This document shows positions 30,743 to 40,027 of a stretch of 64,000 nt of DNA, in pieces. Both the position numbers and the translations under genes were made by a program. Origin of the DNA: Palleronia pelagia (GTDB taxonomy: Bacteria > Pseudomonadota > Alphaproteobacteria > Rhodobacterales > Rhodobacteraceae); assembly GCF_900110115.1 (NCBI RefSeq), contig NZ_FOCM01000005.1:246348-310347 (forward strand), written 5' to 3'. The stretch's first letter is position 1. Each line of letters begins with the position of its first letter. The notes under the pieces were generated by a model. That model made no database searches and was not told the origin of the DNA. It saw nothing but the letters and a program-made list of their open reading frames with translations.

Positions 30743-31519
30743 ATGTCGCAGACGATCCGGCACCCCGAGATTATCGAGATCGCGCGGCGCGATGGCAAGG
30801 TCACCGTCGACGGTCTGGCCTGCCACTTCGGTGTGACCCTGCAGACAATCCGGCGCGACCTGGCGGACCTGGCCGATGCGGGCCGGCTCGAGCGGGTGCA
30901 TGGCGGCGCGGTCCTGCCGTCGGGCACGACGAATATCGGCTACGAGGATCGCCGTGCCCTGAACGCCGAGGCCAAGGCCGCCATCGGCGCGGCCTGCGCG
31001 GCGGCGATCCCCAACGACTCGTCGGTCTTCCTGAACATCGGGACGTCGCCCGAGGCGGTGGCGCGACGGATGCTGGGGCACCGCGGCAACCTGGTGGTCA
31101 CCAACAACATGAACGTAGCCACCATCCTGGCCGACAACCCCGACTGCGAGATGGTTGTCACCGGCGGCAGCCTGCGCCGGTCCGATGGCGGCCTGATCGG
31201 GGATGTCACGACGGAAACCATCCGCCGGTTCAAGTTCGACATTGCCGTCATCGGCTGCTCGGCGCTGGACGATACCGGGGACCTGCTGGATTTCGACATG
31301 CGCGAGGTGGGCGTCACCCGTGTGATCCTGCAGCAATCGCGGCGGGTCTTCCTGGTGGCCGACCATTCCAAGCTGTCGCGAAAGGCGCCGGTTCGCGTGG
31401 CGCAGCTGGACGATCTGGACTGCGTCTTCACCGACCGCCCCCTGCCCGACCACCTGCGCGCCCGCTGTGCGGAACGCGGCGTTCAGGTCACGGTCAGCGA
31501 TGTGGCACAAGACCCGTGA
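30743..31519 (+). CDS. glpR: DeoR-family repressor of glycerol uptake
   Basis: 258 residues. DeoR helix-turn-helix near the N-terminus: GKVTVDGLACHFGVTLQTI, followed by RRDLADLADAGRLERVHGGAV. The C-terminal sugar-phosphate-sensing domain has LNIGTSPEAVARRML, TNNMNVATILADN and FLVADHSKLSRKAPVRV. In glycerol systems the inducer is glycerol-3-phosphate. Divergent from glpSTPQUV, with operator-like repeats between. Unlike many relatives, glpD and glpK are not in this cluster, so they must lie elsewhere if glycerol is used. Confidence 0.88.
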   Translation: MSQTIRHPEIIEIARRDGKVTVDGLACHFGVTLQTIRRDLADLADAGRLERVHGGAVLPSGTTNIGYEDRRALNAEAKAAIGAACAAAIPNDSSVFLNIGTSPEAVARRMLGHRGNLVVTNNMNVATILADNPDCEMVVTGGSLRRSDGGLIGDVTTETIRRFKFDIAVIGCSALDDTGDLLDFDMREVGVTRVILQQSRRVFLVADHSKLSRKAPVRVAQLDDLDCVFTDRPLPDHLRARCAERGVQVTVSDVAQDP

Positions 31520-31693
31520 TCGCGGCGCGTCAAACGGATCGCGCCTGATTCGACGCGCTGCCGGATTCTTGGGCGACATAGGCGGGGCAACCCCGGCGAC
31601 CGGCAAATCACCGCGCAGCCACCCGCGCCAATTTGCCGATCTCACCCACCCGTGTCTTGTTATTTCAGCGGGTTTCCTACCTTAACCTGTTGA

Positions 31694-33289
31694 ATGGATG
31701 GACAGGATCGCACCCCGTCGCGCAGCTTCAATGTCGCGCCGCAGCACCGGTTTTCCCGGCGTGGGATTCTGCGCACTCTACTCGCGGCCAGCCTGACCCC
31801 CGGCATCGCCCGCGCACAGGCGGACGCAGAGGATGCGACACCGTTCTCTTTCGACATCCTGGCCGAAAAGATGCAAGCCCGCGCATCGCGCGCCTACCGG
31901 CCGCCCCAGCGCATCGGCGGCGGCGCAGCGTCGCTGGACTACGATGAATATCGCAAGATCCAGTTTCGCGAAGACCGCTCGCGCCTGTCCGGTCCAGACG
32001 CGCCCTTCATCTTGCAGGCCTATCATCCGGGCTGGCTGTTCGACACGCCGGTCCAACTGCACGAGGTCGTCGATGGGCAGGCGCGGCCGCTGGAGTTCGG
32101 GCGCGAGGATTTCCGCTATTACGGCGAGACGGCCGAGACCATCGGCGATGCCCCCTTCGCCGGCGTCGCGGGTTTCCGGCTGAACGCGCCGCTGAACGAC
32201 GCCAACCGTTTCGACGAAGTCCTGTCCTTTCTGGGCGCCAGCTATTTTCGGGCGCTCGGGCGCGGCAATGTCTATGGGCTGAGCGCGCGGGGCCTGGCGA
32301 TCAACACCGCGCTGGGCGGGGACGAGGAATTCCCCGCCTTCACCGAGTTCTGGATCGAGCGCCCCGCGCCGGGGGACACCAGCGTCACCGTCTTCGCCGC
32401 GCTGGACAGCCCGTCGGTGGCGGGCGCCTTCCGTTTCGTCCTGACCCCTGGCGACACGACGACCGTCGACGTCGCGCAGCGGCTGTTCTTCCGCGACGAG
32501 GTGCAGCAGTTGGGCGTTGCGCCTCTGACCTCGATGTATCTGTTCGGGCCCAATGATCCGGGCGATTTTCAGGACTTCCGCGGTCGCGTCCACGACAGCG
32601 AGTCGCTGGTCGTCACCTCGCGCGATCATTCCTTCGTGCGGCCGCTGAGCAACCCACACGTGCTGGCCAATTCCTATATAGGCGTATCGGACCCGATGGC
32701 GTTCGGACTGGTACAGCGCAATCGCGACTTCGACGCCTATCTCGACACCGGCGCGGCCTACGAACGGCGCCCGTCGCTGGTGATCGCGCCCGAAGGCGAT
32801 TGGGGCAGCGGTGTCGTGCGCCTTATCGAGATCCCGACCGACGTGGAAAGCAACGACAACATCGTCGCCTTCTGGGTGCCCCAGACCCCGGTCGCGGCGG
32901 GCGACAGCCGCAGCTTCGGCTACCGGATGCACTGGGGCATGGATCCATCCGTCCCGGGGCAGGCCGGCGCGCGCGTCCTGCGCAGCCTGACGGGCTTCGG
33001 CGGTGTCGCCGGGCTGCCGGCCGAGACCGAGCGGCGCAAGTTCGTCATCGACTTCGACGCAAGCGACCCGCCCGCCGGCCTGAAGGACGGCGAGCTTGAG
33101 GCCGACGTCGCCTCGACCGCGGGCGAAATCGCCGAGGTCGTGATCGAACATGTCGAAAACTTGGGCATCTGGCGGCTGGTGATCGAGTTTTCGCCGAGTG
33201 ACGCGACGCTGTCGGAACTAAGGGCGGCGCTTCTGTTTGACGGGCAACGCATCAGTGAGACGTGGCTTTACCAATGGCATTCGACCTGA
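31694..33289 (+). CDS. opgG: Periplasmic glucan biosynthesis protein OpgG
   Basis: 531 residues. Needed for branching or release of osmoregulated periplasmic glucans made by OpgH. A Tat-type signal (FSRRGILRTLLAASL, then an Ala site near residue 42) precedes the family start FSFDILAEKMQARASRAY. Further blocks are YDEYRKIQFREDRSRL, HPGWLFDTPVQLHEVV, VYGLSARGLAINTA, FRDEVQQLGVAPLTSMYLFG and SFGYRMHWG. The C-terminal part is an Ig-like domain, ending ISETWLYQW. The ribosome site is weak. It overlaps the small ORF at 33274 by 16 bases. Confidence 0.94.
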   Translation: MDGQDRTPSRSFNVAPQHRFSRRGILRTLLAASLTPGIARAQADAEDATPFSFDILAEKMQARASRAYRPPQRIGGGAASLDYDEYRKIQFREDRSRLSGPDAPFILQAYHPGWLFDTPVQLHEVVDGQARPLEFGREDFRYYGETAETIGDAPFAGVAGFRLNAPLNDANRFDEVLSFLGASYFRALGRGNVYGLSARGLAINTALGGDEEFPAFTEFWIERPAPGDTSVTVFAALDSPSVAGAFRFVLTPGDTTTVDVAQRLFFRDEVQQLGVAPLTSMYLFGPNDPGDFQDFRGRVHDSESLVVTSRDHSFVRPLSNPHVLANSYIGVSDPMAFGLVQRNRDFDAYLDTGAAYERRPSLVIAPEGDWGSGVVRLIEIPTDVESNDNIVAFWVPQTPVAAGDSRSFGYRMHWGMDPSVPGQAGARVLRSLTGFGGVAGLPAETERRKFVIDFDASDPPAGLKDGELEADVASTAGEIAEVVIEHVENLGIWRLVIEFSPSDATLSELRAALLFDGQRISETWLYQWHST

Positions 33290-33456
33290 CATCCGACCCC
33301 TCCGAACCGCGCGCGACCACCGTGGCCGCGGACGGCACCCTGCCGCCCGACGCCGCACCGCCGGCGGCGCCCATGCACATGCGCCGCCAGGTGCTTGAGA
33401 CGACCGAGACACGCGCACCGCTCTGGCGCCTGCCGCTGGCGATGCGGCGCGGCTGA
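33274..33456 (+). CDS. Small protein encoded between opgG and opgH
   Basis: 60 residues from ATG 33274 (a GTG at 33262 would add four). Sequence is Pro/Ala/Thr-rich for the first 35 residues (PPDAAPPAAPMHM) and then amphipathic and basic (QVLETTETRAPLWRLPLAM). No membrane segment or signal peptide. It overlaps the opgG end by 16 bases and stops 4 bases before the opgH start, so it is embedded in the operon. In R. sphaeroides the operon order is opgG-I-H-D-C; this ORF holds the opgI position, though whether it is OpgI is not shown. It could also be the detached N-terminal cytoplasmic tail of OpgH. Confidence 0.6.
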   Translation: MAFDLTSDPSEPRATTVAADGTLPPDAAPPAAPMHMRRQVLETTETRAPLWRLPLAMRRG

Positions 33457-33460
33457 TCCC

Positions 33461-35245
33461 GTGACCGTGATCCCGCCCCCCCGGCCCGACGCCACCCGCC
33501 GCGTGCGCATCGCGGCGCTGACGGGCAGCTTCTGCGTGGCCGCGCTTGCCGCCGGGCTGATGGCGGACCTGTCGCTGGCATCGGGTTTCGGCGGTTGGGA
33601 CGCGGCGCGGGTGGCGCTGATCTTCGTGACCACCCTGTGGCTCGCATGGGGGGCCGCGCAGGCCCTTCTGGGCATCCCCGCGGGGCGCGCTCTCCCAACC
33701 CCGAGCCTGCCCAAGCCCACCGCGCCGACGGTCGTGCTGGTTCCCATCTGCGCCGAGGATGCCCGTGCCGTAGCCGCACGGGTCGCCGCCATGCGGGTTT
33801 CGGCCGCCGAGGCCGGCGTGTCGGTCGATTTCGCGATCCTGTCCGACACCGCGTCGCCCGACCTGCTGCGGCGCGAGGCCATGGCGTTCCATCCCCTGGT
33901 CGCCGACCGCGACACGCCCGGTCGCGTGTTCTATCGCCACCGGACCGAGCGCTACGGCCGCAAGGCCGGCAATATCGAGCATTTCGTCCGCCATTCCGGC
34001 GGGGCCTACGACTTCGCCGTCATCCTGGACGCCGACAGCCTGATGGAAGGCGCGACCATTGCGCATCTCGTGTCGCGGATGCAGGCGGCGCCCGACATGG
34101 GCCTGCTTCAGACCTTGCCGAAAGTGGTCGGCGCGCGGTCGATCTTCGGCCGCGCGATGCAGTTCTCGTCGCATTTCTACGCGCCCATCTTCGCCCGGGG
34201 CCTGTCGCGGCTGCAGGGACGCACGGGGCCGTTCTGGGGCCACAACGCCATCGTGCGGATGCAGGCGCTGGCCGATTGCTGCGGCCTGCCCGCGCTGTCG
34301 GGCCCCCCGCCCTTCGGCGGCGAGATCCTGAGCCACGACTATGTCGAGGCCGCGCTGCTGGCGCGCGGCGGCTGGCGGGTCGAGATGGATCCGACGATCC
34401 CTGGCTCGTTCGAGGAAGGACCGGACGACCTTCTGGCCTATTCGCGGCGCGACCGGCGCTGGTGCCAGGGGAACCTCCAGCACATGCGCCTTCTGCGTGC
34501 GCCGGGCCTGCGCAGCTGGAGCCGCTTCGTCTTCGCGCAGGGCATCCTGTCGTACCTGGTCTCGCTGCTCTGGGCCGGGTTCTTGGTGGCCTCGGTCGCC
34601 GCGGCGGCCACCACGCCGCCGCCCGACTATTTTCCCGCCGCGCACCAGCTGTTCCCGGTCTTCCCCGATGACACGACGCGGCAGATGGTGGCCTTGGCCC
34701 TGGGCGTCGGCGGGCTGCTGCTGATCCCCAAGCTGACGATCCTGGTGCAGGCCATCCAGACGCGGCGCAGCGCGGGCTTTGGCGGTGCCGGACGGTCCGC
34801 ACTGTCGGTCGTTTCAGAGACGGCCCTGTCCACAGTGATCGCGCCGCTGCTGCTGGCCTGGCAGCTGCGCGCGGTGCTCGAGGTTTTCGCGGGCCGCGAC
34901 GGCGGGTGGCCTGCCACAGACCGCGGCGCAGCGACCGTCGGGTTCCGCGCCGCCTGGGCCGCGACCGGATGGATCGTGGCACTGGGTCTGGCGGTGCTGG
35001 CCGGGGTCTTCTGGCTCTCGCCCGCGCTGACGGCGTGGCTCCTGCCCGTTGCGCTGCCGATGGTGGCGGCACCACTGGTCGTGGTGGCCACGGGCCGCCC
35101 GGCCCCGCGCGGCATTTTCATCGTCGCGGCCGAGGACGTGTCGCTGCCGCCCGTGGTCGCCGCGTTCCGCGACCGGGTCGGCACCGCCCCGCAGCCCGTG
35201 CCGCAGGATCCCGCCCCGGCCCCGCACCCCGGACGTATCGCGTGA
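33461..35245 (+). CDS. opgH: Glucans biosynthesis glucosyltransferase OpgH
   Basis: 594 residues from GTG 33461 (GTG 33467 also possible; no good ribosome site, so coupling to the small ORF is likely). An inner-membrane GT2 enzyme polymerising glucose from UDP-glucose. Two N-terminal helices, then the cytoplasmic catalytic domain: FAVILDADSLMEG (metal-binding DxD), GPFWGHNAIVRM, EILSHDYVEAALL (catalytic base region) and RRDRRWCQGNLQHMRL (the QxxRW-like motif). Several C-terminal helices follow. It lacks the roughly 140-residue N-terminal tail of the E. coli enzyme. The stop overlaps the next start (GTGA, 35242-35245). Confidence 0.93.
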   Translation: MTVIPPPRPDATRRVRIAALTGSFCVAALAAGLMADLSLASGFGGWDAARVALIFVTTLWLAWGAAQALLGIPAGRALPTPSLPKPTAPTVVLVPICAEDARAVAARVAAMRVSAAEAGVSVDFAILSDTASPDLLRREAMAFHPLVADRDTPGRVFYRHRTERYGRKAGNIEHFVRHSGGAYDFAVILDADSLMEGATIAHLVSRMQAAPDMGLLQTLPKVVGARSIFGRAMQFSSHFYAPIFARGLSRLQGRTGPFWGHNAIVRMQALADCCGLPALSGPPPFGGEILSHDYVEAALLARGGWRVEMDPTIPGSFEEGPDDLLAYSRRDRRWCQGNLQHMRLLRAPGLRSWSRFVFAQGILSYLVSLLWAGFLVASVAAAATTPPPDYFPAAHQLFPVFPDDTTRQMVALALGVGGLLLIPKLTILVQAIQTRRSAGFGGAGRSALSVVSETALSTVIAPLLLAWQLRAVLEVFAGRDGGWPATDRGAATVGFRAAWAATGWIVALGLAVLAGVFWLSPALTAWLLPVALPMVAAPLVVVATGRPAPRGIFIVAAEDVSLPPVVAAFRDRVGTAPQPVPQDPAPAPHPGRIA

Positions 35246-36096
35246 AGCGGCGGGCCGCCTCCTCGCTGGCGGCCGCGCTACTTTGCCTTGCCGTGCCCAA
35301 CGCGGCGCAGGCCGCCTGCGGGCCGGACCCCGACCCCTGCGCGATTCCGGACGGCACCTACCATCTCGAGCTGCCCGAAAGCCCCGCGCCCGGCACGCCT
35401 GCACTGATGATGCTGCACGGCTGGGGCGCCAGCGGCGAGGGCATGCTGCGCGCCCGCGGCATGGTCGATGCGGCGCTGGACCGTGGATACGCGGTCATCG
35501 CGCCGGACGGCATCCCGCGGGCCAACGGGCGCGGGTTGAGCTGGGCCTTCCACCCCGACCGCCCCGGCCCGCGGGACGAGATCGCGTTCCTGCAATCCGT
35601 GCGGGACGATGCGGCTGACCGCTTCGGCATCGCGCCCGGATCGATCCTGCTGGCGGGCTTCTCGATCGGCGGCTCGATGACCGCTTATGCCGCCTGCGCC
35701 GCGCCCGACGCCTTCACCGGCTACGCGCCGCTGGGCGGGAATTTCTGGCATCCCCTGCCCGATAGCTGCGCCGGCCCTGCGGCGATGCTGCATGTCCACG
35801 GGTGGCGCGACGGGACCGTGCCGCTCGAGGGCCGGATCCTGCGGGGCGGCTCCATGGAAGATCCGGACGTGGTCGCGCAGGGCAATGTCTGGGCGGCGAT
35901 GGAGATCTGGCGCGCCACCAACGACTGCCCCGACCTTCAGCCGCGCGCCTTCCCCGAGACCGAAGGCTTCTGGCGACGGGCCTGGGAAGGATGCGCCGCA
36001 CCGCTCGAGATCGCGCTGTTCGACGGCGGCCATTCGATCCCGCTCGGGTGGACGGACATGGCGCTCGACTGGTTCGAAGGGCTAGCGGACCGCTGA
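35242..36096 (+). CDS. Secreted alpha/beta-hydrolase, PHB-depolymerase/feruloyl-esterase (LpqC) type
   Basis: 284 residues starting at a GTG that overlaps the opgH stop by 4 bases. Signal peptide RRAASSLAAALLCLAVPNA with cleavage near residue 24, so periplasmic. Catalytic triad visible: nucleophile Ser in LAGFSIGGSM, Asp in VHGWRDGTVPL, His in FDGGHSIPLG; oxyanion segment MLHGWGASGEGM. Six Cys residues suggest disulfides. Coupling to opgH and convergence with opgC suggests action on ester substituents of periplasmic glucans; in R. sphaeroides this operon position is opgD. That function is inference. Confidence 0.85.
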   Translation: MKRRAASSLAAALLCLAVPNAAQAACGPDPDPCAIPDGTYHLELPESPAPGTPALMMLHGWGASGEGMLRARGMVDAALDRGYAVIAPDGIPRANGRGLSWAFHPDRPGPRDEIAFLQSVRDDAADRFGIAPGSILLAGFSIGGSMTAYAACAAPDAFTGYAPLGGNFWHPLPDSCAGPAAMLHVHGWRDGTVPLEGRILRGGSMEDPDVVAQGNVWAAMEIWRATNDCPDLQPRAFPETEGFWRRAWEGCAAPLEIALFDGGHSIPLGWTDMALDWFEGLADR

Positions 36097-37329
36097 GCCG
36101 CCCTTGTCGCGCGGGACCCGCCAGGGCTGCGATTTCACCCACCCGACCCCGTAGGCCAGCAGGACGATCAGGGCGCAGCCCAGGATATTCGCCAAGGGCA
36201 CGGTGACCGCGTCGCGCCCCGCGATGTCGAGGCCGAAGCCCGTCACCCGCGCCCAGAACATCGAGAACAGGAAGACGGCCAGCGATTGCTGCCCCACCTT
36301 GGTGATCACCGCCACCAGGCCGCCCCAAGCGCGCGCCGCGGCGCCGTCGTCCATGGGTTGCAGGCGCCGACCGCCCGGCCCAACGACCCACCAGGCCAGG
36401 TAGGCCAGCGCCAGGAAATGGACGTAGCGCAGGATGGCGAAATCGGTCTTGCTGGACAGCCCGTCGCCGCTGACGACCTGACCGCCCAGGTCGATGCTGG
36501 AATAGCGGTAGCCGACCGACGAATAGGGCACCGCGGCCACCACGACGACCACCGCCAGCGCGATCAGCCAGCCCCGCACCGGCGGCGTCGGCAGCCAGCC
36601 GCGCATCAGCGCGAAGCCGGTGAAGAACACCAACTGCCAGCCGAACGGGTTGAAGAACCACTGCCGGTCCGACCAGGGCTCGGCCGGGAAGGACAGGCCG
36701 GACCAACCTGCGGCCTCCCACCACGTGCCCTGCGCGCCCAGCCAGACCGCGACCACGGCCACCGCGACGGCCGCGGGATGCACCCGCGCCAGCGCCATCA
36801 CCCCCGGGATCATCACGAGGATCACCATGTACATGGGCAGGATGTCGAAATAGTTCGGCACGTAGGTCAGCGTCATCAGCCCCACCAGCAGCGGCCCGGG
36901 CTCCTCCATGAACCGCCAAAGGTTCAGGGTGCCGATATACTCCTTGTCGAAACCGCCCCAGAGGTCGACCGCCGCGAGGAACGTGGCGCACGCCACAAAC
37001 AGGCCAATATGCGCCCAGTAGACCTGCCAGACGCGGAAGCCCACGCGCACCGCGCCCAACGCCCAGCCCGCCCGGTCGAACACCGCGCCGAAGGCGATGG
37101 CCGACGCCATCCCCGAGCAGAAGACGAAGATCTCGGTCGCGTCGGAGAAGCCCCAGCGCGCGGGGATCCACGACGAGAAGGCGTTCCCCGGCGTGTGGGC
37201 GATGAAGATGATGAACATCGCGATGCCGCGATAGAAATCCAGCCGCGGGTCACGGGTGCGCGCGGCGGGTTGCGCCACGCCCGCGCCGTGCAGGCGGCGG
37301 CCGGTCAAGGCATCTACGGTCACGCTCAT
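36082..37329 (-). CDS. opgC: OpgC-type membrane acyltransferase
   Basis: 415 residues with about ten membrane helices. The OpgC domain starts RDPRLDFYRGIAMFIIFIAHTPGN (here only in part: LDFYRGIAMFIIFIAHTPG) and includes ATEIFVFCSGMASAIAFG and YFDILPMYMVILVMIPG. The R. sphaeroides homologue succinylates periplasmic glucans. Here the gene is on the opposite strand to opgGH, overlapping the esterase gene by 15 bases tail to tail, and its start overlaps the stop of the TPR gene by 4 bases, so opgC is expressed with the TPR protein rather than with opgGH. Confidence 0.9.
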   Translation of the reverse strand: MSVTVDALTGRRLHGAGVAQPAARTRDPRLDFYRGIAMFIIFIAHTPGNAFSSWIPARWGFSDATEIFVFCSGMASAIAFGAVFDRAGWALGAVRVGFRVWQVYWAHIGLFVACATFLAAVDLWGGFDKEYIGTLNLWRFMEEPGPLLVGLMTLTYVPNYFDILPMYMVILVMIPGVMALARVHPAAVAVAVVAVWLGAQGTWWEAAGWSGLSFPAEPWSDRQWFFNPFGWQLVFFTGFALMRGWLPTPPVRGWLIALAVVVVVAAVPYSSVGYRYSSIDLGGQVVSGDGLSSKTDFAILRYVHFLALAYLAWWVVGPGGRRLQPMDDGAAARAWGGLVAVITKVGQQSLAVFLFSMFWARVTGFGLDIAGRDAVTVPLANILGCALIVLLAYGVGWVKSQPWRVPRDKGGSAVR

Positions 37330-38714
37330 CTGGTGGCGCCGATCCTTTCTGCCGCCAAGGTCTTCTGCGCCGCGCCGCGCGCGGTGGCGATCAGTTCACG
37401 CCGGGCGATTGCGAAACCGTCGTCGCGCCCCGCGCGCCGGGCGCGGCGGTCTTCGAGGATCGACTCGGCCTCGACCACATAGCCCGCGCGCAGGCCGCAG
37501 TCGATGCAGAGCCTTTCGAACACGTCGCGCTGCGCGTGGCTGCCGCCCGCCCGCTGCATCTGTCCGCGCGCGGCGGCGAGGTTCAGGAAGGCGGTGCCGT
37601 AGTCCCCGGCGCCGAAGGCTTCGAGCCCGCGCGCCGCCGACAGGCCGGGCCGCGCCATGCGCCGGGCCACGTCGTCGCTGCCCTGCCGTGCCTGCGCCTC
37701 CATCCGGCGCAGCATCGCATGCGCCGGGGCCTGCCGCCCGTCGCCCACCAGCGCCATGAGGTAATGCAGGTCGGCGAAGATCAGGCAACCATCCTCGCAG
37801 CGGGCTTGCGACAGCTCGGCCAGCTCGGACCAGCGCCCGCCCACGTCGACGCCTTCAAGCTCCAGCCGCAACAGCAGCGACGCGGCGTTCGAGATGTCGC
37901 GGTAGTCGTCGGTCCGCTGGGACCGGATCTGGTGATCGTAGAGCGACAGGACCGCGTCGATGCGGCCCACGTCCAGCAGCAGCAACGCCTTGTGCCACCA
38001 CACGTGGAAACGAAAATTGTTGCAGTGGGCCCAGGCATCCTCGCGCCCGTCCAGCCAGTGCAACCCGTCATTGGACCGCCCGGTCATGTCGTGCACGTGG
38101 GTCACCGCGTGCAGCCCCCAGGCATCGTCCCGCGTATGCTCGAGCGCGGCGGTGCCCGACCGCTCGGCCGCCGCGTAGTCGCCGGTCTCTTCCAGCGCGA
38201 AGGCGCGGCAGCCCAGGAAATAGCCGTGGGCCGCATGGTCGGCGCCATAGGCCGGCGCCAGGTTTTCGAGCGCGGTCCGCATGCCCCGCGCGTCACCGAG
38301 CACGAAGCGCAGCGCGTGGTCCAGCTTCATGGCCAGGGCATCCCCGGGCGCGTGGCGCAAATGGCGGGTGAGAATATCGGCGGCTTCGACCATCCGGCCC
38401 GAAAGACACGCGACGAGCGTGGCGATCAGCGCGTTGGTGCGCGGGTCGGGCGTGCCCCCCTCCCGCGCCAGCCGTTGGGCCGTATCCCGCGCCAGCCGCG
38501 CCTGTTCCATCATCTCGCGCCGGCCCAGCAATGCCAGGAACAGGCCCTTGGTCGCGTGCCCCAGCGCGAAATCCGGCGCGGCGGCCAGGCAGTCGGCCAG
38601 CCGGTCGGCCGTGGCGGCGCCATGGGCCATGAACCCGCGCAGCGCGTCGTTCCAGGCGTCCAGCGCCCGCTCGTCTGGAAGATCCACGTCCTGTCCGAAC
38701 AGATCCTGTCGCAT
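37326..38714 (-). CDS. Tetratricopeptide-repeat protein coupled to opgC
   Basis: 462 residues from ATG 38714. Alanine-rich helical hairpins throughout, for example LADCLAAAPDFALGHATKGLFLALLG, shown in part as FALGHATKGLFLALLGR, then AADILTRHLRHAPGDALAMK, ALEETGDYAAAERSGTAAL and AFGAGDYGTAFLNLAAA; these are TPR-like. It contains conserved HAVTHVHDMTGR and NNFRFHVWWHKALLLL, recurring in a family of uncharacterised TPR proteins. No signal peptide. Its stop overlaps the opgC start (ATGA), implying a linked function, but none can be named. Confidence 0.8.
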   Translation of the reverse strand: MRQDLFGQDVDLPDERALDAWNDALRGFMAHGAATADRLADCLAAAPDFALGHATKGLFLALLGRREMMEQARLARDTAQRLAREGGTPDPRTNALIATLVACLSGRMVEAADILTRHLRHAPGDALAMKLDHALRFVLGDARGMRTALENLAPAYGADHAAHGYFLGCRAFALEETGDYAAAERSGTAALEHTRDDAWGLHAVTHVHDMTGRSNDGLHWLDGREDAWAHCNNFRFHVWWHKALLLLDVGRIDAVLSLYDHQIRSQRTDDYRDISNAASLLLRLELEGVDVGGRWSELAELSQARCEDGCLIFADLHYLMALVGDGRQAPAHAMLRRMEAQARQGSDDVARRMARPGLSAARGLEAFGAGDYGTAFLNLAAARGQMQRAGGSHAQRDVFERLCIDCGLRAGYVVEAESILEDRRARRAGRDDGFAIARRELIATARGAAQKTLAAERIGATR

Positions 38715-38842
38715 GGCCGGCCCTTTCGCTTGGCAGCGCCGATCGGGTGGCGCCACGCCCAATCAAACGCAGGAACGCGCCGTTGGCTGCGTCATTTCGC
38801 CGGTGTGACGGGGTTGTGAGCCGCCGTGACGCGGAATTCCGC

Positions 38843-40027
38843 TCAGCCGCCCAGTATTTCGTCGGTATCGGCCCCGAGCCGCGGCGGCGGTCGGCGGTAA
38901 GTCACCGGCGTCGCCGACATTTTGAGCGGGTTGCCGATCAGCCGGACCTGTCCCGGCGCGGTGGCGGGGTGCGCCATCTCGACCGTCATGCCCCGCGCCT
39001 GCGCCTGGTCCGAGCCGAACGCCGCGGCAAGGTCCTGCACGGGGCCGACGGTGACGCCGATCTCCTCCATTCCGGCGATCACTTCGACCGTGGCGCGCCC
39101 CCTCAGGGCCGGCACCAGCACCGCGTCCAGCGCGTCGCGGTTCTCCAGCCGCGCGGGATTTGTGGCAAAGCGCGGATCGCCCGGCAAGTCACCATGCCCC
39201 AGCCACCCTGCGAAACGCGCGAACTGGGCGTTGTTACCCACCGCGACGATCACGTGGCCATCCGCGGTCTCATAGACGCCGTAGGGCATGATGTTGGGAT
39301 GCGCATTGCCGCGCCGCTTCGGCACCTCGCCCGAGGTCAGATAATTGACGCCCTCGTTGATGGTCCACGCCATCTGGCTGTCGACCAGCGACAGGTCGAT
39401 GCGCTGGCCCTGGCCCGTGCGGTCGCGATGGCGCAGCGCCGCGAGGATGCCGACGCAGGCATACATCCCGCACATCACGTCGGTGATGCCGACGCCGACC
39501 TTCATCGGCGGACCGTCGGGCGCCCCGGTCAGCGACATCATCCCGCCATAGCCCTGTGCCATGATGTCGTAGCCGGGCTTGTCGCGGTTGGGTCCGGTCT
39601 GCCCGAACCCGGTGACCGAGCAATACACCAGCCCAGGATGCGCGGCGCAGAGCGTGTCGGCATCCAGACCGTAGCGCGCGAGACCGCCTGGGCGGAAATT
39701 CTCGACGACCACATCCGCCCGCGCGGCCAGATCGCGGACCCGCGCCTGATCCTCGGGGCTGCGCAGGTCGGCAATCACCGAGTACTTGTTGCGGTTGGCG
39801 CACATGAAATAGGCCGCCAGGTCACTGTTCCCGCCATCCCGCGGCGCCACGTAGGGCGGCCCCCAGGTGCGGGTATCGTCGCCGCCCGCCGGGTTCTCGA
39901 TCTTGATCACCTTTGCCCCAAGGTCCCCCAGCAGCTGCGTGCAGGTCGGCCCCGCCAGGATCCGCGTCAGGTCGAGCACCGTCACGCCCTCGAGCGCGCC
40001 TGGCATGGGGTCAGATGCGTCCGTCAT
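38843..40027 (-). CDS. CaiB/BaiF family III CoA-transferase
   Basis: 394 residues from ATG 40027 (ribosome site AAGGGG). Moves CoA between carboxylic acids through an enzyme-bound aspartyl-CoA thioester. Seen: GVTVLDLTRILAGPTCTQLLGDLG, VIKIENPAGGD, the catalytic-Asp region around RDLAARADVVVENFRPGGLARYGL, and YDIMAQGYGGMMSLTG. The start overlaps the end of the upstream TPP-enzyme gene by 17 bases. Formyl-CoA:oxalate transferase is one relative, but the acid partner here is unknown. Confidence 0.87.
   Translation of the reverse strand: MTDASDPMPGALEGVTVLDLTRILAGPTCTQLLGDLGAKVIKIENPAGGDDTRTWGPPYVAPRDGGNSDLAAYFMCANRNKYSVIADLRSPEDQARVRDLAARADVVVENFRPGGLARYGLDADTLCAAHPGLVYCSVTGFGQTGPNRDKPGYDIMAQGYGGMMSLTGAPDGPPMKVGVGITDVMCGMYACVGILAALRHRDRTGQGQRIDLSLVDSQMAWTINEGVNYLTSGEVPKRRGNAHPNIMPYGVYETADGHVIVAVGNNAQFARFAGWLGHGDLPGDPRFATNPARLENRDALDAVLVPALRGRATVEVIAGMEEIGVTVGPVQDLAAAFGSDQAQARGMTVEMAHPATAPGQVRLIGNPLKMSATPVTYRRPPPRLGADTDEILGG

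Noticed and set aside
33395..33461. Earlier TTG start for opgH at 33395
   Set aside because: The 22 extra residues are Arg/His-rich out-of-frame translation of the small ORF. GTG 33461 fits the coupling better.
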